Below are positions 1 to 7,862 of a DNA stretch of 26,896 bases, piece by piece. The notes beneath the pieces were generated by a model, which was not told the DNA's origin, did no database searches, and saw only the letters and a list, made by a program, of their open reading frames with translations. The translations under genes were made by a program, and so were the position numbers. Positions within the stretch are counted from its first letter, which is position 1. Every line of letters starts with the position of its first letter. Origin of the DNA: DASRZM01 sp035686365 (GTDB lineage: Bacteria; Pseudomonadota; Gammaproteobacteria; Xanthomonadales; Xanthomonadaceae); contig DASRZM010000111.1 in NCBI GenBank assembly GCA_035686365.1, forward strand, positions 1 to 26,896, written 5' to 3'.

Positions 1-66
1 AGGAGCGGCCGTTGGCCGCGAAATGTCGATCGTCGCGCTTTGCAGGAGCGGCCATTGGCCGCGATC
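1..66 (+). repeat. Two head-to-tail REP-like repeats
   Basis: Two copies of AGGAGCGGCC(G/A)TTGGCCGCGA lie at 1-21 and about 44-65. Each holds a GCGGCC..GGCCGC inverted repeat, so each can fold into a short hairpin. The same motif returns as an inverted pair at 7778-7862, which shows it is a dispersed intergenic repeat and not part of a gene. The first copy is cut by the window edge. Confidence 0.8.
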
Positions 67-101
67 GAACGCAGCGCAATCACCCACCCGCCCCGAGGCA
101 A

Positions 102-211
102 GTGCCGGGGGCCGGTAGCGCTTGCCGGGACGTTGGCGACATGGATGTCGCCAAAGAGCCCCCATGGACGGGTTCACGGCGATCCCGGCAAGCGCTACCG
201 GACCCCGGCAC
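102..211. repeat. Long nested inverted repeat, palindromic extragenic element
   Basis: Bases 102-130 pair with 183-211, 29 base pairs with one mismatch (G111 against A202). The enclosed DNA contains a second perfect inverted repeat at 133-154 (TTGGCGACAT, GG, ATGTCGCCAA). As RNA or single-stranded DNA this forms a long stem with a hairpin in its loop. No ORF here looks like a protein. It probably belongs to the large composite REP elements common in this bacterial group. Confidence 0.8.
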
Positions 212-307
212 GTCCTACGAAGACGCGATCCCCACAGGCAACGCGCATCCACGCGGCGGATGTCGTGGATGACTCGCCACGGGTGGACTCACTGCGTCCA
301 CGGGTCA

Positions 308-359
308 GCGTTGCCGGATTGCGAGCCGCCTCCGAAGGCGGAATCCCCACCGGCAACGC
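308..359. repeat. Second nested stem-loop repeat
   Basis: GCGTTGCCGG (308-317) pairs perfectly with CCGGCAACGC (350-359). Inside it, CCGCCT (326-331) pairs with AGGCGG (336-341) around a CCGA loop. A further copy of the GGCAACGC arm lies near 237-244. The element lies just beyond the end of the response regulator gene at 422, so it could affect transcript ends there, but no T-tract follows. Confidence 0.65.
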
Positions 360-421
360 CACGGCAAAACCGGAATTCACCGCAACACGATTCCCCCGAG
401 CAGCAACACGCATCGGCCACG

Positions 422-1054
422 TCAGATGATGCGCAAGGTGATCGCCTTCAGGACGGCGCGCGTGCGGTCGCGGGCGTCGAGCTTGGCCAGGATCTCCGAG
501 ACGTAGTTCTTGACCGTGCCCTCGGCCAGGTGCACCGAGCGCGCGATCTCCTTGTTGGAGTAGCCGCCCGCCATCAACCGCAGGATCGCCACCTCGCGCT
601 CGTTGAAGGTGCCGGTCGGCGGCGCCTCCTCGCGCCAGGCGAAGCGGCCGCGCACCGGGTCGATCGACACCGGCTGCAGCAGCGCATGGCCGGCGGCGAC
701 CTGTTCGATGGCCTCGCGCAGATCCTCGGGCGAGGCGTCCTTGAGCAGGAATCCCTGGGCGCCGGCCTCGACCGCGCGCAGCAGCAGCGCGCTGTCGTCG
801 AAGGTGGTGAGCAGGATCACCGGCGTGCGGTTGCCGCGGCGGCGCAGCTCGACCAGCGCCGCGATGCCATCGAGCCGCGGCATGCGGATGTCCGAGACCA
901 CCACGTCCACGCCGGCGCGCTCGCGCTCGAGTGCATCCACCAGCGCCTGCCCGTCCTCGGCCTCGACCGCGATGTGGATGCCCAGGTCGCGCAGCAGCGC
1001 GCGCAGGCCCTCGCGGACCAGCGCCTGGTCGTCGGCCAGTGCAATGCGGATCAT
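422..1054 (-). CDS. Two-component response regulator, NarL/LuxR family
   Basis: The 210-residue protein has a receiver domain (about 1-120) followed by a LuxR-type helix-turn-helix (about 148-205). The acidic pair is D8/D9, the likely phospho-acceptor is D55 in VVVSDIRMPR, and the conserved lysine is K105 in LLKDAS. The C-terminal helix-turn-helix carries the typical EIARSVHLAEGTVKNYVS pattern. The length is normal for the family. The ATG at 1054 is preceded by AAGGAGG at good spacing, which fixes the start. It lies 39 bp after a histidine kinase gene on the same strand, so the two form a phosphorelay pair. The regulated genes are not shown by sequence; the divergent membrane-protein gene at 2382 is the nearest candidate. 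Confidence 0.95.
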   Translation of the reverse strand: MIRIALADDQALVREGLRALLRDLGIHIAVEAEDGQALVDALERERAGVDVVVSDIRMPRLDGIAALVELRRRGNRTPVILLTTFDDSALLLRAVEAGAQGFLLKDASPEDLREAIEQVAAGHALLQPVSIDPVRGRFAWREEAPPTGTFNEREVAILRLMAGGYSNKEIARSVHLAEGTVKNYVSEILAKLDARDRTRAVLKAITLRII

Positions 1055-1093
1055 CGCGAGAGCCTCCTTGACGCTGACTTGAGGATACGCAGG

Positions 1094-2233
1094 CTAGCCA
1101 GTTCCGGCAGGCACCGTAGCGCGCACGCGCACGCCGTCGCCCGGGCGCGCATCCACCTGCAGCGTGCCGTCGACGGCCTCGAGCCGCTCGCGCATGCCGG
1201 CCAGTCCGAGGCCGGGCTGCAGGTCGCGGGCGCCGCGGCCATCGTCGCGCACCGTCAGCACGATGCGCTCGTGCTCGTTGCACACCGAGATCCAGACATT
1301 GCGCGCCTGGGCATGGCGCGCGGCATTGGTCAGCGCCTCCTGGGCCGCGCGCAGCAGGGCTTCGGCGGCAGCGATGGAGTCGGGCCGCGCGTCGGGCGCC
1401 ACTTCCACGTGCACGCGCGGATCCGGCAACGGCGCCGCGAGTTGCGCGATCGCGCTGGACAGGTCGATGCCGCCGTGCGCGCGCAGCGCCCGCACCACGC
1501 CGCGGATGTCGTCGAGCAGCTCCTGGACCAGTTGCGCCGAGGTCCGGACCGCCGCACTGGCGGCCAGCGCCGGGTCGCGCTGCAAGGTGGCGAGATTGAG
1601 CTTCAATGCAGTGAGCTTGTGCCCGGCCACGTCGTGCAGTTCGCGCGACAGGCGCAGCCGTTCGGAGTCGCGCGCGCCCTCCTCCAGCAGCGAGCGCGTG
1701 GCCAGCAGTTCGGCGTTGACCGCGCGCAGGTCCTGTGTCATCGCCTCGGCGCGGGCGGTGGCGCGCATCACCAGCGCCGCGAACACCTGGAAGCTGCCGA
1801 ACGCGGCCGTGGCGATCAGGATGTAGTTCCAGCCTGCCTGCCATAACTCGCGCATCACCCACACCAGGCCGGCATTGACCGCCACCAGCGCCAGCGCCAG
1901 CGCGCGCGGACCCAGGCGGGCGGCCAGGCTGGCCGAGAGCAGCACCAGCAAAATCGGCGCCGCCCCGCTCGGGCCCAGCGCGATCACCGTGAAAGCGGCC
2001 GCCGCCATCAGCGCCGTCAGCACCGCGTAGCGCAGGCCATGGCAACGTCCGGACAGCCCCACCAGGGTCACGAAGGCGGCCAGAAACACGACCATCGCCA
2101 CGCGCGCGAGCAGCAGCCGTCCGCCGTCGAGCCCGCCCAGGGTCGCCAGCCACACCGCGGCCCAGGCGATGTAGGCGGCGATCGCCAGCGGCGAGCTGGC
2201 CTCGCGCAGGAAGGTGCGCCACGGATCGGACAT
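1094..2233 (-). CDS. Sensor histidine kinase, DesK/NarX-type (HisKA_3)
   Basis: The 379-residue protein begins with about six hydrophobic segments (roughly residues 15-155), then has a HisKA_3 dimerisation domain with the phospho-acceptor H200 in SRELHDVAGH, and a HATPase_c domain with N303 in EALTNAARHA, DDGRG at 330-334 and GLGL at 341-344. It should autophosphorylate and pass phosphate to the regulator encoded 39 bp downstream. The multi-helix sensor part without a large periplasmic loop suggests a signal sensed in or near the membrane. I chose ATG 2233 because the longer reading frame to 2383 would overlap the start of the divergent gene and adds basic, low-complexity sequence; no strong ribosome site marks it, so the start is less sure than the gene. 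Confidence 0.93.
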   Translation of the reverse strand: MSDPWRTFLREASSPLAIAAYIAWAAVWLATLGGLDGGRLLLARVAMVVFLAAFVTLVGLSGRCHGLRYAVLTALMAAAAFTVIALGPSGAAPILLVLLSASLAARLGPRALALALVAVNAGLVWVMRELWQAGWNYILIATAAFGSFQVFAALVMRATARAEAMTQDLRAVNAELLATRSLLEEGARDSERLRLSRELHDVAGHKLTALKLNLATLQRDPALAASAAVRTSAQLVQELLDDIRGVVRALRAHGGIDLSSAIAQLAAPLPDPRVHVEVAPDARPDSIAAAEALLRAAQEALTNAARHAQARNVWISVCNEHERIVLTVRDDGRGARDLQPGLGLAGMRERLEAVDGTLQVDARPGDGVRVRATVPAGTG

Positions 2234-2381
2234 GCGGCGAGCATGGCCAGCGACGCAGCGCGACACAAGCGCCCGGATGCAATCGGTGACTTCCGGCACC
2301 CGCGATCGATGACCGCGGGCACCTGCCCGCGGTGGCCCGCGACCGGACACTGTCGGTGTCGCCGCAAGGAGGAAGACCGCC

Positions 2382-3110
2382 ATGGACAGCTACCCGTTCG
2401 CCCTGGGCCTGCATCTGCTTGCCGGCACCTCGGCGCTGCTCAGCTTCTGGTTCAATGCCGCCCTGCGCAAGGGCACCCCGCTGCACCGGCGAGTCGGTCA
2501 GGTCTACCTGCTGTCGATGCTCGGGGTGATCGTCTCGGGCGTGCCGCTGGCCCATGCCCTGATCGGCCGCGGCCATCCGCTGAGCGCGATGTTCCTGGGC
2601 TACCTGATCGTGCTGGTCAGCCAGGCCTGCTGGAACGCCTGGCGCGCGATCCGCGAACGGGCCCGGCCAGAGCGCTACTTCGGCGCCGCCTACTGGTCGC
2701 TGACCGCGATCGCCTGTGTTGCGGGCATCGGCATGATCGTGCTGGGCGTGCAGGTCGGCGCCACCTTGTTCATCGTGTTCGGCAGCATCGGCGTGGTCTC
2801 GGTGCCGATCGCCTGGGCGTCGTGGCGCGCGCGCGCGAACCCGCGCTGGTGGATCCGCGAGCACTATGGCGCGATCGTCGGTTGCGGCGTGGCCACCCAC
2901 ATCGCCTTCCTGGGCATCGGACTGCGCCGGCTGCTGCCGGGCTTCGATCCCGGCGCGCTGCAGGCGCTGGCCTGGTTCGGGCCGCTGGGGGCGGCGGTGC
3001 TGGCGGCGTGGTGGCTGAACCGGCGCTACGGGCGCGCAGGTCTTTATCGCCCCAAGCCCGCACCGGTGGGCGGTGCCCCGGCGTCCGCAACCATGCGCGG
3101 CACCGCGTGA
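2382..3110 (+). CDS. Multi-pass membrane protein, DUF2306-like
   Basis: The 242-residue protein has about seven hydrophobic stretches. The early HLLAGTSALLSFWFNAAL and RKGTPLHRRVGQVYLLS pattern (a helix, then a basic loop with HRRxGQ, then another helix) resembles DUF2306 membrane proteins, whose function is unknown. AAGGAGG lies about 9 bases before ATG 2382, so the start is firm. The gene is divergent from the histidine kinase with about 148 bp between the starts, so the two-component system might control it; this is inference. The stop is followed at once by an inverted repeat (CCGAAG at 3111, CTTCGG at 3125), a weak hairpin without a T-tract. No catalytic motif is visible. Confidence 0.8.
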   Translation: MDSYPFALGLHLLAGTSALLSFWFNAALRKGTPLHRRVGQVYLLSMLGVIVSGVPLAHALIGRGHPLSAMFLGYLIVLVSQACWNAWRAIRERARPERYFGAAYWSLTAIACVAGIGMIVLGVQVGATLFIVFGSIGVVSVPIAWASWRARANPRWWIREHYGAIVGCGVATHIAFLGIGLRRLLPGFDPGALQALAWFGPLGAAVLAAWWLNRRYGRAGLYRPKPAPVGGAPASATMRGTA

Positions 3111-3625
3111 CCGAAGTTCACAATCTTCGGAGCCGGTCCGCGGACGTCGTGTCCGCCGCCGCGCAGAAGGGGACCAAAGGCGATTACGCTGGCCCTCAAA
3201 TGCGCTGAAGCGATGGTGGTTCGTAGCTGAGCTTTCGCTCGCCTCGGCGATTGGCCCAGAACCTGCATTCCCCTCCGCAACGAGGCTCCATGCCTCCCGG
3301 AGGCTGCCATGTCCGCCATCGTCTTCTGCCGCGAATGCCTGCAGCCGGCCCGGTACTGGGCCTCGGCGGTGGCCTCGGCGTTGCGGATCCTGCTGTTGCA
3401 GCCGGCCCCGGCGCGCGCGCGGGCGCGGCTGTGAAGGATTTCGCGGCGCCGGCTTCGGCAGACACCGAGGGTCGGAGGTCGCGGCTTCCGTCGCTTCTCC
3501 AAGCGGGATGCGTCGTCGTGGAGCGCTTGGGCTGACCTGACGCTGCACGTCAGTCGTTGACCCTTGGCGGGCGCCTCGTGTCAGCTTTCGGTTTCCCGAT
3601 TTCGCCGCATACGACGGGCCTTGCC
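3111..3625. other. Gap of about 515 bases with no recognised gene
   Basis: This lies between the convergent 3' ends of the membrane-protein gene and phhA. It contains a weak hairpin at 3111-3130, a short palindrome GCCTCCCGGAGGC at 3292-3304, and an inverted repeat CTGACG/CGTCAG near 3537-3553. A 41-codon ORF at 3309-3434 has no convincing ribosome site and no recognisable product. All longer frames give arginine- or proline-rich translations typical of non-coding GC-rich DNA. It may hold a degraded gene or a non-coding RNA, but nothing proves either. Confidence 0.5.
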
Positions 3626-4516
3626 TCAGGTGTCCTCGTCCTCCGGCCACCCCTCGCCAGTGCCGCGGTGCACCACCTCGTCGCTGTCCAGCACCTGCCC
3701 CGCCGGGATCGCCGGCAGCTTGGCCAGCTTCTCGTAGAGCGGGGTGAAGTCCGGGCGGGTGGCGTCGAACAGCTGCTCGAAGCTGTCGATCACGAAGTAG
3801 GTCTTCTGGAAGGTGTCGATGCGGTAGCGGGTGCGCATCACGCGCTGCAGGTCGAAGGCGATCCGGTTTGGCGCCGGCGATTCCAGGCAGTAGATCGACT
3901 CGCCCTTGGAGCTGACGATGCCCGAGCCGTAGATGCGCAGGCCATCGTCGGTGCGGATCAGGCCGAACTCGACCGTGTACCAGTACAGCCGCGTCAGGTG
4001 GGTCAGCGCGTCCTGGCCGATGCCGTGCGCCTTGACGCCGCCCTGGCCGTAGGCCTGCATGTAGTCGGCGAACACCGGGTTCATCAGCAGCGGCACGTGG
4101 CCGAACAGGTCGTGGAACAGGTCGGGCTCGGCAATGTAGTCCAGCTGCTCGGGCTTGCGGATCCACCAGGTCACCGGGAAGCGCCGGTTGGCCAGGTGGT
4201 CGAAGAAATCGAGCTCCGGCAGCAGGCCCTCGACGCCGACCAGGGTCCAGCCGGTGGCGTCCCGGATCACCGCGTTGAGGTCGGCGAATTTCGGAATCGC
4301 GTCGGCGCTCATGCCCATGGCGTCCTGCGCCTCGAAAAACTCGCGGCAGGCGCGGCCGGCGAGGATCTCGCGCTGGCGAGTGAACAGCGTGGCCCAGGTT
4401 TCGTGGTCGACCTGGCCGTAGCTGTCCCAGGGCTGTTCGACGATGCCGGTGGCGTACACGGGCACGTAACCCTTGTCGGTCTTGTGGTGTTCGACGCGGC
4501 TGGGTTGTGTGGCCAT
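3626..4516 (-). CDS. phhA: Phenylalanine 4-monooxygenase
   Basis: This enzyme hydroxylates L-phenylalanine to L-tyrosine with O2, tetrahydrobiopterin and non-haem iron in the cytoplasm, the first step of phenylalanine breakdown. The 296-residue protein shows the family core: the iron-binding FHDLFGHVPLL gives ligands H135 and H140, and the third ligand is E183 in YWYTVEFGL. The pterin/substrate region around GLLPELDFFDHLANRRFPVT (98-115) is intact. The length is slightly above that of the Pseudomonas enzyme and normal for this order. ATG 4516 has CGGAG seven bases upstream; the longer frame to 4621 has no such site. It is divergent from an Lrp/AsnC regulator, as expected for a locally controlled amino-acid catabolic gene. 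No pterin dehydratase gene lies beside it. Confidence 0.97.
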   Translation of the reverse strand: MATQPSRVEHHKTDKGYVPVYATGIVEQPWDSYGQVDHETWATLFTRQREILAGRACREFFEAQDAMGMSADAIPKFADLNAVIRDATGWTLVGVEGLLPELDFFDHLANRRFPVTWWIRKPEQLDYIAEPDLFHDLFGHVPLLMNPVFADYMQAYGQGGVKAHGIGQDALTHLTRLYWYTVEFGLIRTDDGLRIYGSGIVSSKGESIYCLESPAPNRIAFDLQRVMRTRYRIDTFQKTYFVIDSFEQLFDATRPDFTPLYEKLAKLPAIPAGQVLDSDEVVHRGTGEGWPEDEDT

Positions 4517-4573
4517 GACGTAGCTCCGGTATCCGTTGGGTCGGTCTTTGCGCTTGTCGTTCGTACATTGATA

Positions 4574-4588
4574 CGTCGCCAGGCGACG
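4574..4588. promoter_or_regulatory. Palindrome in the phhA upstream region
   Basis: CGTCGCC-A-GGCGACG is a perfect 7+1+7 palindrome about 58 bases upstream of the phhA start. Reading toward phhA, it is followed by TATCAAT, which could serve as a -10 element. It may be a control site in the promoter, or just a repeat remnant. Evidence is the sequence symmetry and position only. Confidence 0.35.
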
Positions 4589-4694
4589 GATTCCGCCCTG
4601 AGCCTGTCGGGGGAACTGCACGGACGCAAGCGGGCAGACCGACCGCGAGGGTCATGGCCAGATTCTATCGGGAAGGGGCCGCAATTTCGTTGTG

Positions 4695-4727
4695 ATCTTG
4701 TGAATCGATGGCGGATTCGCGCAAGAT
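4695..4727. promoter_or_regulatory. Candidate Lrp/AsnC operator between phhA and its divergent regulator
   Basis: ATCTTG-T-GAATC (4695-4706) and GATTC-GCG-CAAGAT (4714-4727) form an imperfect inverted repeat in an AT-richer island of this GC-rich region. It lies 32 bases before the preferred start of the Lrp gene and about 180 bases before phhA. Lrp-family proteins commonly bind such palindromes in their own promoters, so autoregulation and shared control of phhA are plausible. No experiment supports this. Confidence 0.5.
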
Positions 4728-4758
4728 TATTGCGCCAAATGCGAGCATCGAGGTCAAT

Positions 4759-5229
4759 ATGCAGCTCGATCGGACCGACCTGGCCATCCTCGCCGCGCTG
4801 CAGCGCGAGGGCCGCATCAGCAATGCCGAGCTGGCCGAGCGGGTGAAGCTGTCGGCCTCGGCCTGCCTGCGCCGGGTGCAGCGGCTGGAGGCCGAGGGCG
4901 TGATCGCCGGCTACGGGGCGCGAGTGGACCTGGCCCGGCTCGGGCTCGGGCTGCAGGCGTTCGTGCGCGTGCAGCTGGCGAGCCACGATACCGGGGTCAT
5001 CGACGCCTTCGCGCTGCGCGTGGCCGAGTGGGACGAGATCGTGGCCTGCTTCGCGCTCACCGGCGACATGGACTACCTGCTGCACGTGGTGGTGCAGGAC
5101 CTGGACCACTTCTCGCGCTTCCTGCTCGACCGGCTGCTCACCGCCGCCGGCGTGGCGGACGTGAACACGAGCTTCGTGCTGCGCACGGTGAAAGCAGCGC
5201 GCGCGGTGCCGTTGGTGCACCTGCAATAG
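4759..5229 (+). CDS. Lrp/AsnC family transcriptional regulator
   Basis: The 156-residue protein has an N-terminal helix-turn-helix (about 19-45, with ISNAELAERVKLSASACLRR) and a C-terminal RAM/AsnC ligand-binding domain (about 65-150, with VACFALTGDMDYLLHVVVQD). That architecture and length fit Lrp-family feast/famine regulators that respond to amino acids. ATG 4759 is preceded by GAGG at five bases and starts at the usual MQLDRTD; an earlier in-frame ATG at 4708 falls inside the inverted repeat 4695-4727 and lacks a ribosome site. Because phhA is divergent, this is most likely the local regulator of phenylalanine hydroxylation, with an aromatic amino acid as a possible effector. It could also act elsewhere. 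Confidence 0.93.
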   Translation: MQLDRTDLAILAALQREGRISNAELAERVKLSASACLRRVQRLEAEGVIAGYGARVDLARLGLGLQAFVRVQLASHDTGVIDAFALRVAEWDEIVACFALTGDMDYLLHVVVQDLDHFSRFLLDRLLTAAGVADVNTSFVLRTVKAARAVPLVHLQ

Positions 5230-5246
5230 GGGAGCGGATCCGGGCA

Positions 5247-5273
5247 CCGATCGCGGCCCATGGCCGCGATCGG
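5247..5273. repeat. Perfect 12-bp hairpin between the Lrp gene and cydA
   Basis: CCGATCGCGGCC and GGCCGCGATCGG flank a CAT loop, with no mismatch. It lies 17 bases after the Lrp stop codon and resembles a worn copy of the AGGAGCGGCC..GGCCGCGATC repeat seen elsewhere (GGGAGCGGATC precedes it). There is no T-tract, so it is a REP-like hairpin and not a classic intrinsic terminator, though it could still limit read-through into cydA. Confidence 0.75.
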
Positions 5274-5366
5274 CCCACCTCGACCCTCGGCCAAGCCAAC
5301 GCCGCCCGGCGAGCCGATACAATGACCCCCGGCGCTGACCGAAGCGTCGCCGATGGACAGCCGTAG

Positions 5367-6755
5367 ATGGAGCTCGACGGTCTGCTGCTGGCGCGACTGC
5401 AGTTCGCCTTCACCATCGCCTTCCACATCATCTTCCCGACCTTCACGATCGGGCTGTCGGCCTTCATCGCCTTCCTGGAGGCGCGCTGGCTGTGGACCCG
5501 CCAGCCGAGCTTCCACCTGGCCGCGCGCTTCTGGACCAAGGTGTTCGCGGTCAGCTTCGCCATGGGCGTGGTCTCGGGCATCGCGATGAGCTACCAGTTC
5601 GGCACCAACTGGTCGGGCTTCTCGCGCGTGCTGGGCAACGTGCTGGCGCCGCTGATCGGCTACGAGGTGCTGACCGCGTTCTTCCTGGAGGCGACCTTCC
5701 TGGGGGTGATGCTGTTCGGCTGGAACCGGGTGGCGCCGTGGCTGCATTTCATGGCCACGGTGATCGTCGCCGTCGGCACCTCGCTGTCGGCCTTCTGGAT
5801 CCTGTCGGCCAACAGCTGGATGCATGCGCCGGCCGGCTTCCGCATCCACGAGGGCATCGTCTACCCGGTGGACTGGTGGGCGATCGTGTTCAACCCGACC
5901 TTTCCGCTGCGGCTGGCGCACATGCTGGTGGCGGCCTACCTGACCACCGCCTTCGTGGTGCTGGCGGTGGGCGCGCGCTACCTGCGCCGTGGCGTGCACG
6001 TGGAGGCGGCGCGCACGATGATCCGCGCCGGCCTGGGCGCGGCGCTGGTGCTGGCCCCGGCGCAGCTGGTGATCGGTGACTTCCACGGCCTGGACGCACT
6101 GGAATACCAGCCGGCCAAGGTCGCCGCCATGGAGGCGCATTGGGACAGCTCCGGGCCCGGCGCGCTGGTGCTGTTCGCCTGGCCCGACGCCGCCGCCGAG
6201 ACCAATCGCTACGAGCTGGCGATCCCGAAGCTGGCCAGCCTGATCCTCACCCACGACCTGGACGGACGCTTCCCGGGCCTGACCGATTTTCCTCGTGAGG
6301 ATCGTCCACCGATCGCACCGGTGTTCTTCGGCTTCCGGATCATGGTGGGCATCGGCCTGGCGATGATCGTGCTCTCGCTGTGGGGCGGCTGGCTGTGGCT
6401 GCGCGGGCGGGTGTTCGAATCGCCCGCGTTCCTGCGCGTGGCCGCACTGTCGTGGCCGGCCGGGTTCATCGCGGTGCTGGCCGGCTGGGTGGTCGCAGAG
6501 GTCGGCCGCCAGCCCTGGGTCGCCACCGGCATCCTGCGCACCGCCGACGCCGCCTCGCCGATCCAGCCGGGCAACGTCGCCGCGTCGCTGGCGCTGTTCC
6601 TGGTGGTGTACACGATCGTCTTCGCCGCCGGCATCTATTACCTGAACCGGTTGCTGGAAAAGGGCCTGCCCAGCGCCGACCAGCTCACCGGCCGGGAAAC
6701 GCCGCTGCAGCCCATCAGCGCGGCCGAGCATTCCGGGCGGGAGGCCATGCACTGA
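5367..6755 (+). CDS. cydA: Cytochrome bd-type quinol oxidase subunit I (short Q-loop, CIO-like)
   Basis: This is the catalytic subunit of an inner-membrane terminal oxidase that oxidises quinol and reduces O2 to water. The 462 residues carry the haem ligands H20 (FTIAFHIIFP), H185 (LRLAHMLVA) and M326 (FFGFRIMVGIG), acidic residues E100 and E108 of the haem b595/d site region, and the GRQPW quinol-oxidation signature at 380-384. It is shorter than the E. coli protein because the Q-loop is short, as in the cyanide-insensitive CIO branch. A TAG codon directly precedes the ATG in frame, so the start cannot be farther upstream; no strong ribosome site is visible. It overlaps cydB by one base (TGATG), implying coupled translation. 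Confidence 0.96.
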   Translation: MELDGLLLARLQFAFTIAFHIIFPTFTIGLSAFIAFLEARWLWTRQPSFHLAARFWTKVFAVSFAMGVVSGIAMSYQFGTNWSGFSRVLGNVLAPLIGYEVLTAFFLEATFLGVMLFGWNRVAPWLHFMATVIVAVGTSLSAFWILSANSWMHAPAGFRIHEGIVYPVDWWAIVFNPTFPLRLAHMLVAAYLTTAFVVLAVGARYLRRGVHVEAARTMIRAGLGAALVLAPAQLVIGDFHGLDALEYQPAKVAAMEAHWDSSGPGALVLFAWPDAAAETNRYELAIPKLASLILTHDLDGRFPGLTDFPREDRPPIAPVFFGFRIMVGIGLAMIVLSLWGGWLWLRGRVFESPAFLRVAALSWPAGFIAVLAGWVVAEVGRQPWVATGILRTADAASPIQPGNVAASLALFLVVYTIVFAAGIYYLNRLLEKGLPSADQLTGRETPLQPISAAEHSGREAMH

Positions 6756-7762
6756 TGGAAGGCGCGCTGCTGCCGATGGTGTGGGCCGCGGTGATCGCCA
6801 CCGCGGTGCTGCTGTACGTGGTCTTCGACGGCTTCGACCTCGGCGTGGGGATCCTGTTCCCGCTGCGCGCCGCCGAGGTCGACCGCGACCTGATGATGAA
6901 CTCGGTGGCGCCGTTCTGGGACGGCAACGAGACCTGGCTGGTGCTCGGCGGCGGCGGCCTGTGGGTGGCCTTTCCGCTGGCGTTCTCGATCGTGATGCCG
7001 GCGCTGTACCTGCCGGTGATCGTGATGCTGCTGGCGCTGATCTTCCGCGGCGTGGCCTTCGAGTTCCGCTGGGTGGCGAAGCCGCAGCACCGGCTGTGGG
7101 ACATCGCTTTCGCAGCCGGATCGACCACCGCGGCCTTCGCCAACGGCGTGATCCTGGGCGGCTTCCTGCAGGGCATCACGGTCCGTGACGGACTCTTCGC
7201 CGGCGGCGCCTTCGACTGGCTCACGCCGTTCGCGCTGGTTTGCGGCGCTGGCGTGGCGGTGGGGTACGCGCTGCTGGGCGCGTGCTGGCTGGTCTACAAG
7301 ATCGAGGGCGAACTGGCGCAGTGGGCGCGCAAGGCGGCCAGGTGGCTGCTGCTGGGCGTGCTCGCGTTCATCGCACTGGTCAGCCTGTGGACGCCGCTGA
7401 CCATTCCCGAGATCGCGGCGCGCTGGTTCGCCTGGCCCAACCTGCTGTGGCTCTCACCGGTGCCGCTGCTGACCGGCGTGCTGGCGCTGCTGGCCTGGCG
7501 CGGGCTGGCCCGCGGCCGCGACCTGCTGCCGTTCCTGTGCTCGGTGGGGCTGTTCGTGCTCGGCTTCGTCGGCCTGGCGATCTCGACCTATCCCTACCTG
7601 GTGCCGCGCACACTCACGATCTGGGACACCGCCGCCCACCCGGAGTCGCAGATGTTCATGCTGGTGGGCGTGGTGATCCTGCTGCCGGTCATCATCGGCT
7701 ACTTCGTGTTCGTGTACTGGACCTTCCGCGGCAAGCTCAGACCCGGCGAGGGGTATCACTGA
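6755..7762 (+). CDS. cydB: Cytochrome bd-type quinol oxidase subunit II
   Basis: This is the second membrane subunit of the bd-type oxidase, with 335 residues and about eight to nine hydrophobic helices. Family signatures are VVFDGFDLGVGILFP (22-36) and WDGNETWLVLGGGGLW (55-70). The ATG shares its A with the last base of the cydA stop, so the two are translated as a unit. No CydX-like small ORF follows in the 156 bases before the next gene, and no cydDC assembly genes lie nearby; CIO-type oxidases often lack both in the operon. The gene is followed by an inverted pair of REP-like repeats. Confidence 0.96.
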   Translation: MEGALLPMVWAAVIATAVLLYVVFDGFDLGVGILFPLRAAEVDRDLMMNSVAPFWDGNETWLVLGGGGLWVAFPLAFSIVMPALYLPVIVMLLALIFRGVAFEFRWVAKPQHRLWDIAFAAGSTTAAFANGVILGGFLQGITVRDGLFAGGAFDWLTPFALVCGAGVAVGYALLGACWLVYKIEGELAQWARKAARWLLLGVLAFIALVSLWTPLTIPEIAARWFAWPNLLWLSPVPLLTGVLALLAWRGLARGRDLLPFLCSVGLFVLGFVGLAISTYPYLVPRTLTIWDTAAHPESQMFMLVGVVILLPVIIGYFVFVYWTFRGKLRPGEGYH

Positions 7763-7777
7763 GCGCCGCCAGTCCTT

Positions 7778-7862
7778 TCGCGGCCAACGGCCGCTCCTAC
7801 AGGGCATTGGCGCGGCAACACGGCACACCGGAGCGCTGTAGGAGCGGCCGTTGGCTGCGATC
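7778..7862. repeat. Inverted pair of REP-like repeats after cydB
   Basis: The left copy (7778-7802, minus orientation) and the right copy (7836-7862, plus orientation) match over 25 bases with one difference, around CTGTAGGAGCGGCCGTTGGC. They are separated by about 33 bases and can form one long hairpin or two short ones. The same repeat occurs at 1-66. Such paired REPs often lie after operons and can protect mRNA 3' ends. Confidence 0.8.

Noticed and set aside
3309..3434. A 41-codon ORF (MSAIVFCRECLQP...)
   Set aside because: No convincing ribosome site, no hydrophobic or family signature, and Arg/Ala-rich end; not separable from chance.
195..4655. A 1486-codon minus-strand open frame
   Set aside because: It crosses the response regulator, histidine kinase, membrane protein and phhA genes in the wrong frame and translates to Arg/Pro/Gly-rich sequence without any domain. 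High GC makes such long shadow frames common.
4708..4758. Earlier in-frame ATG for the Lrp gene
   Set aside because: It lies inside the candidate operator and has no ribosome site, whereas ATG 4759 has GAGG at five bases and gives the normal family length.
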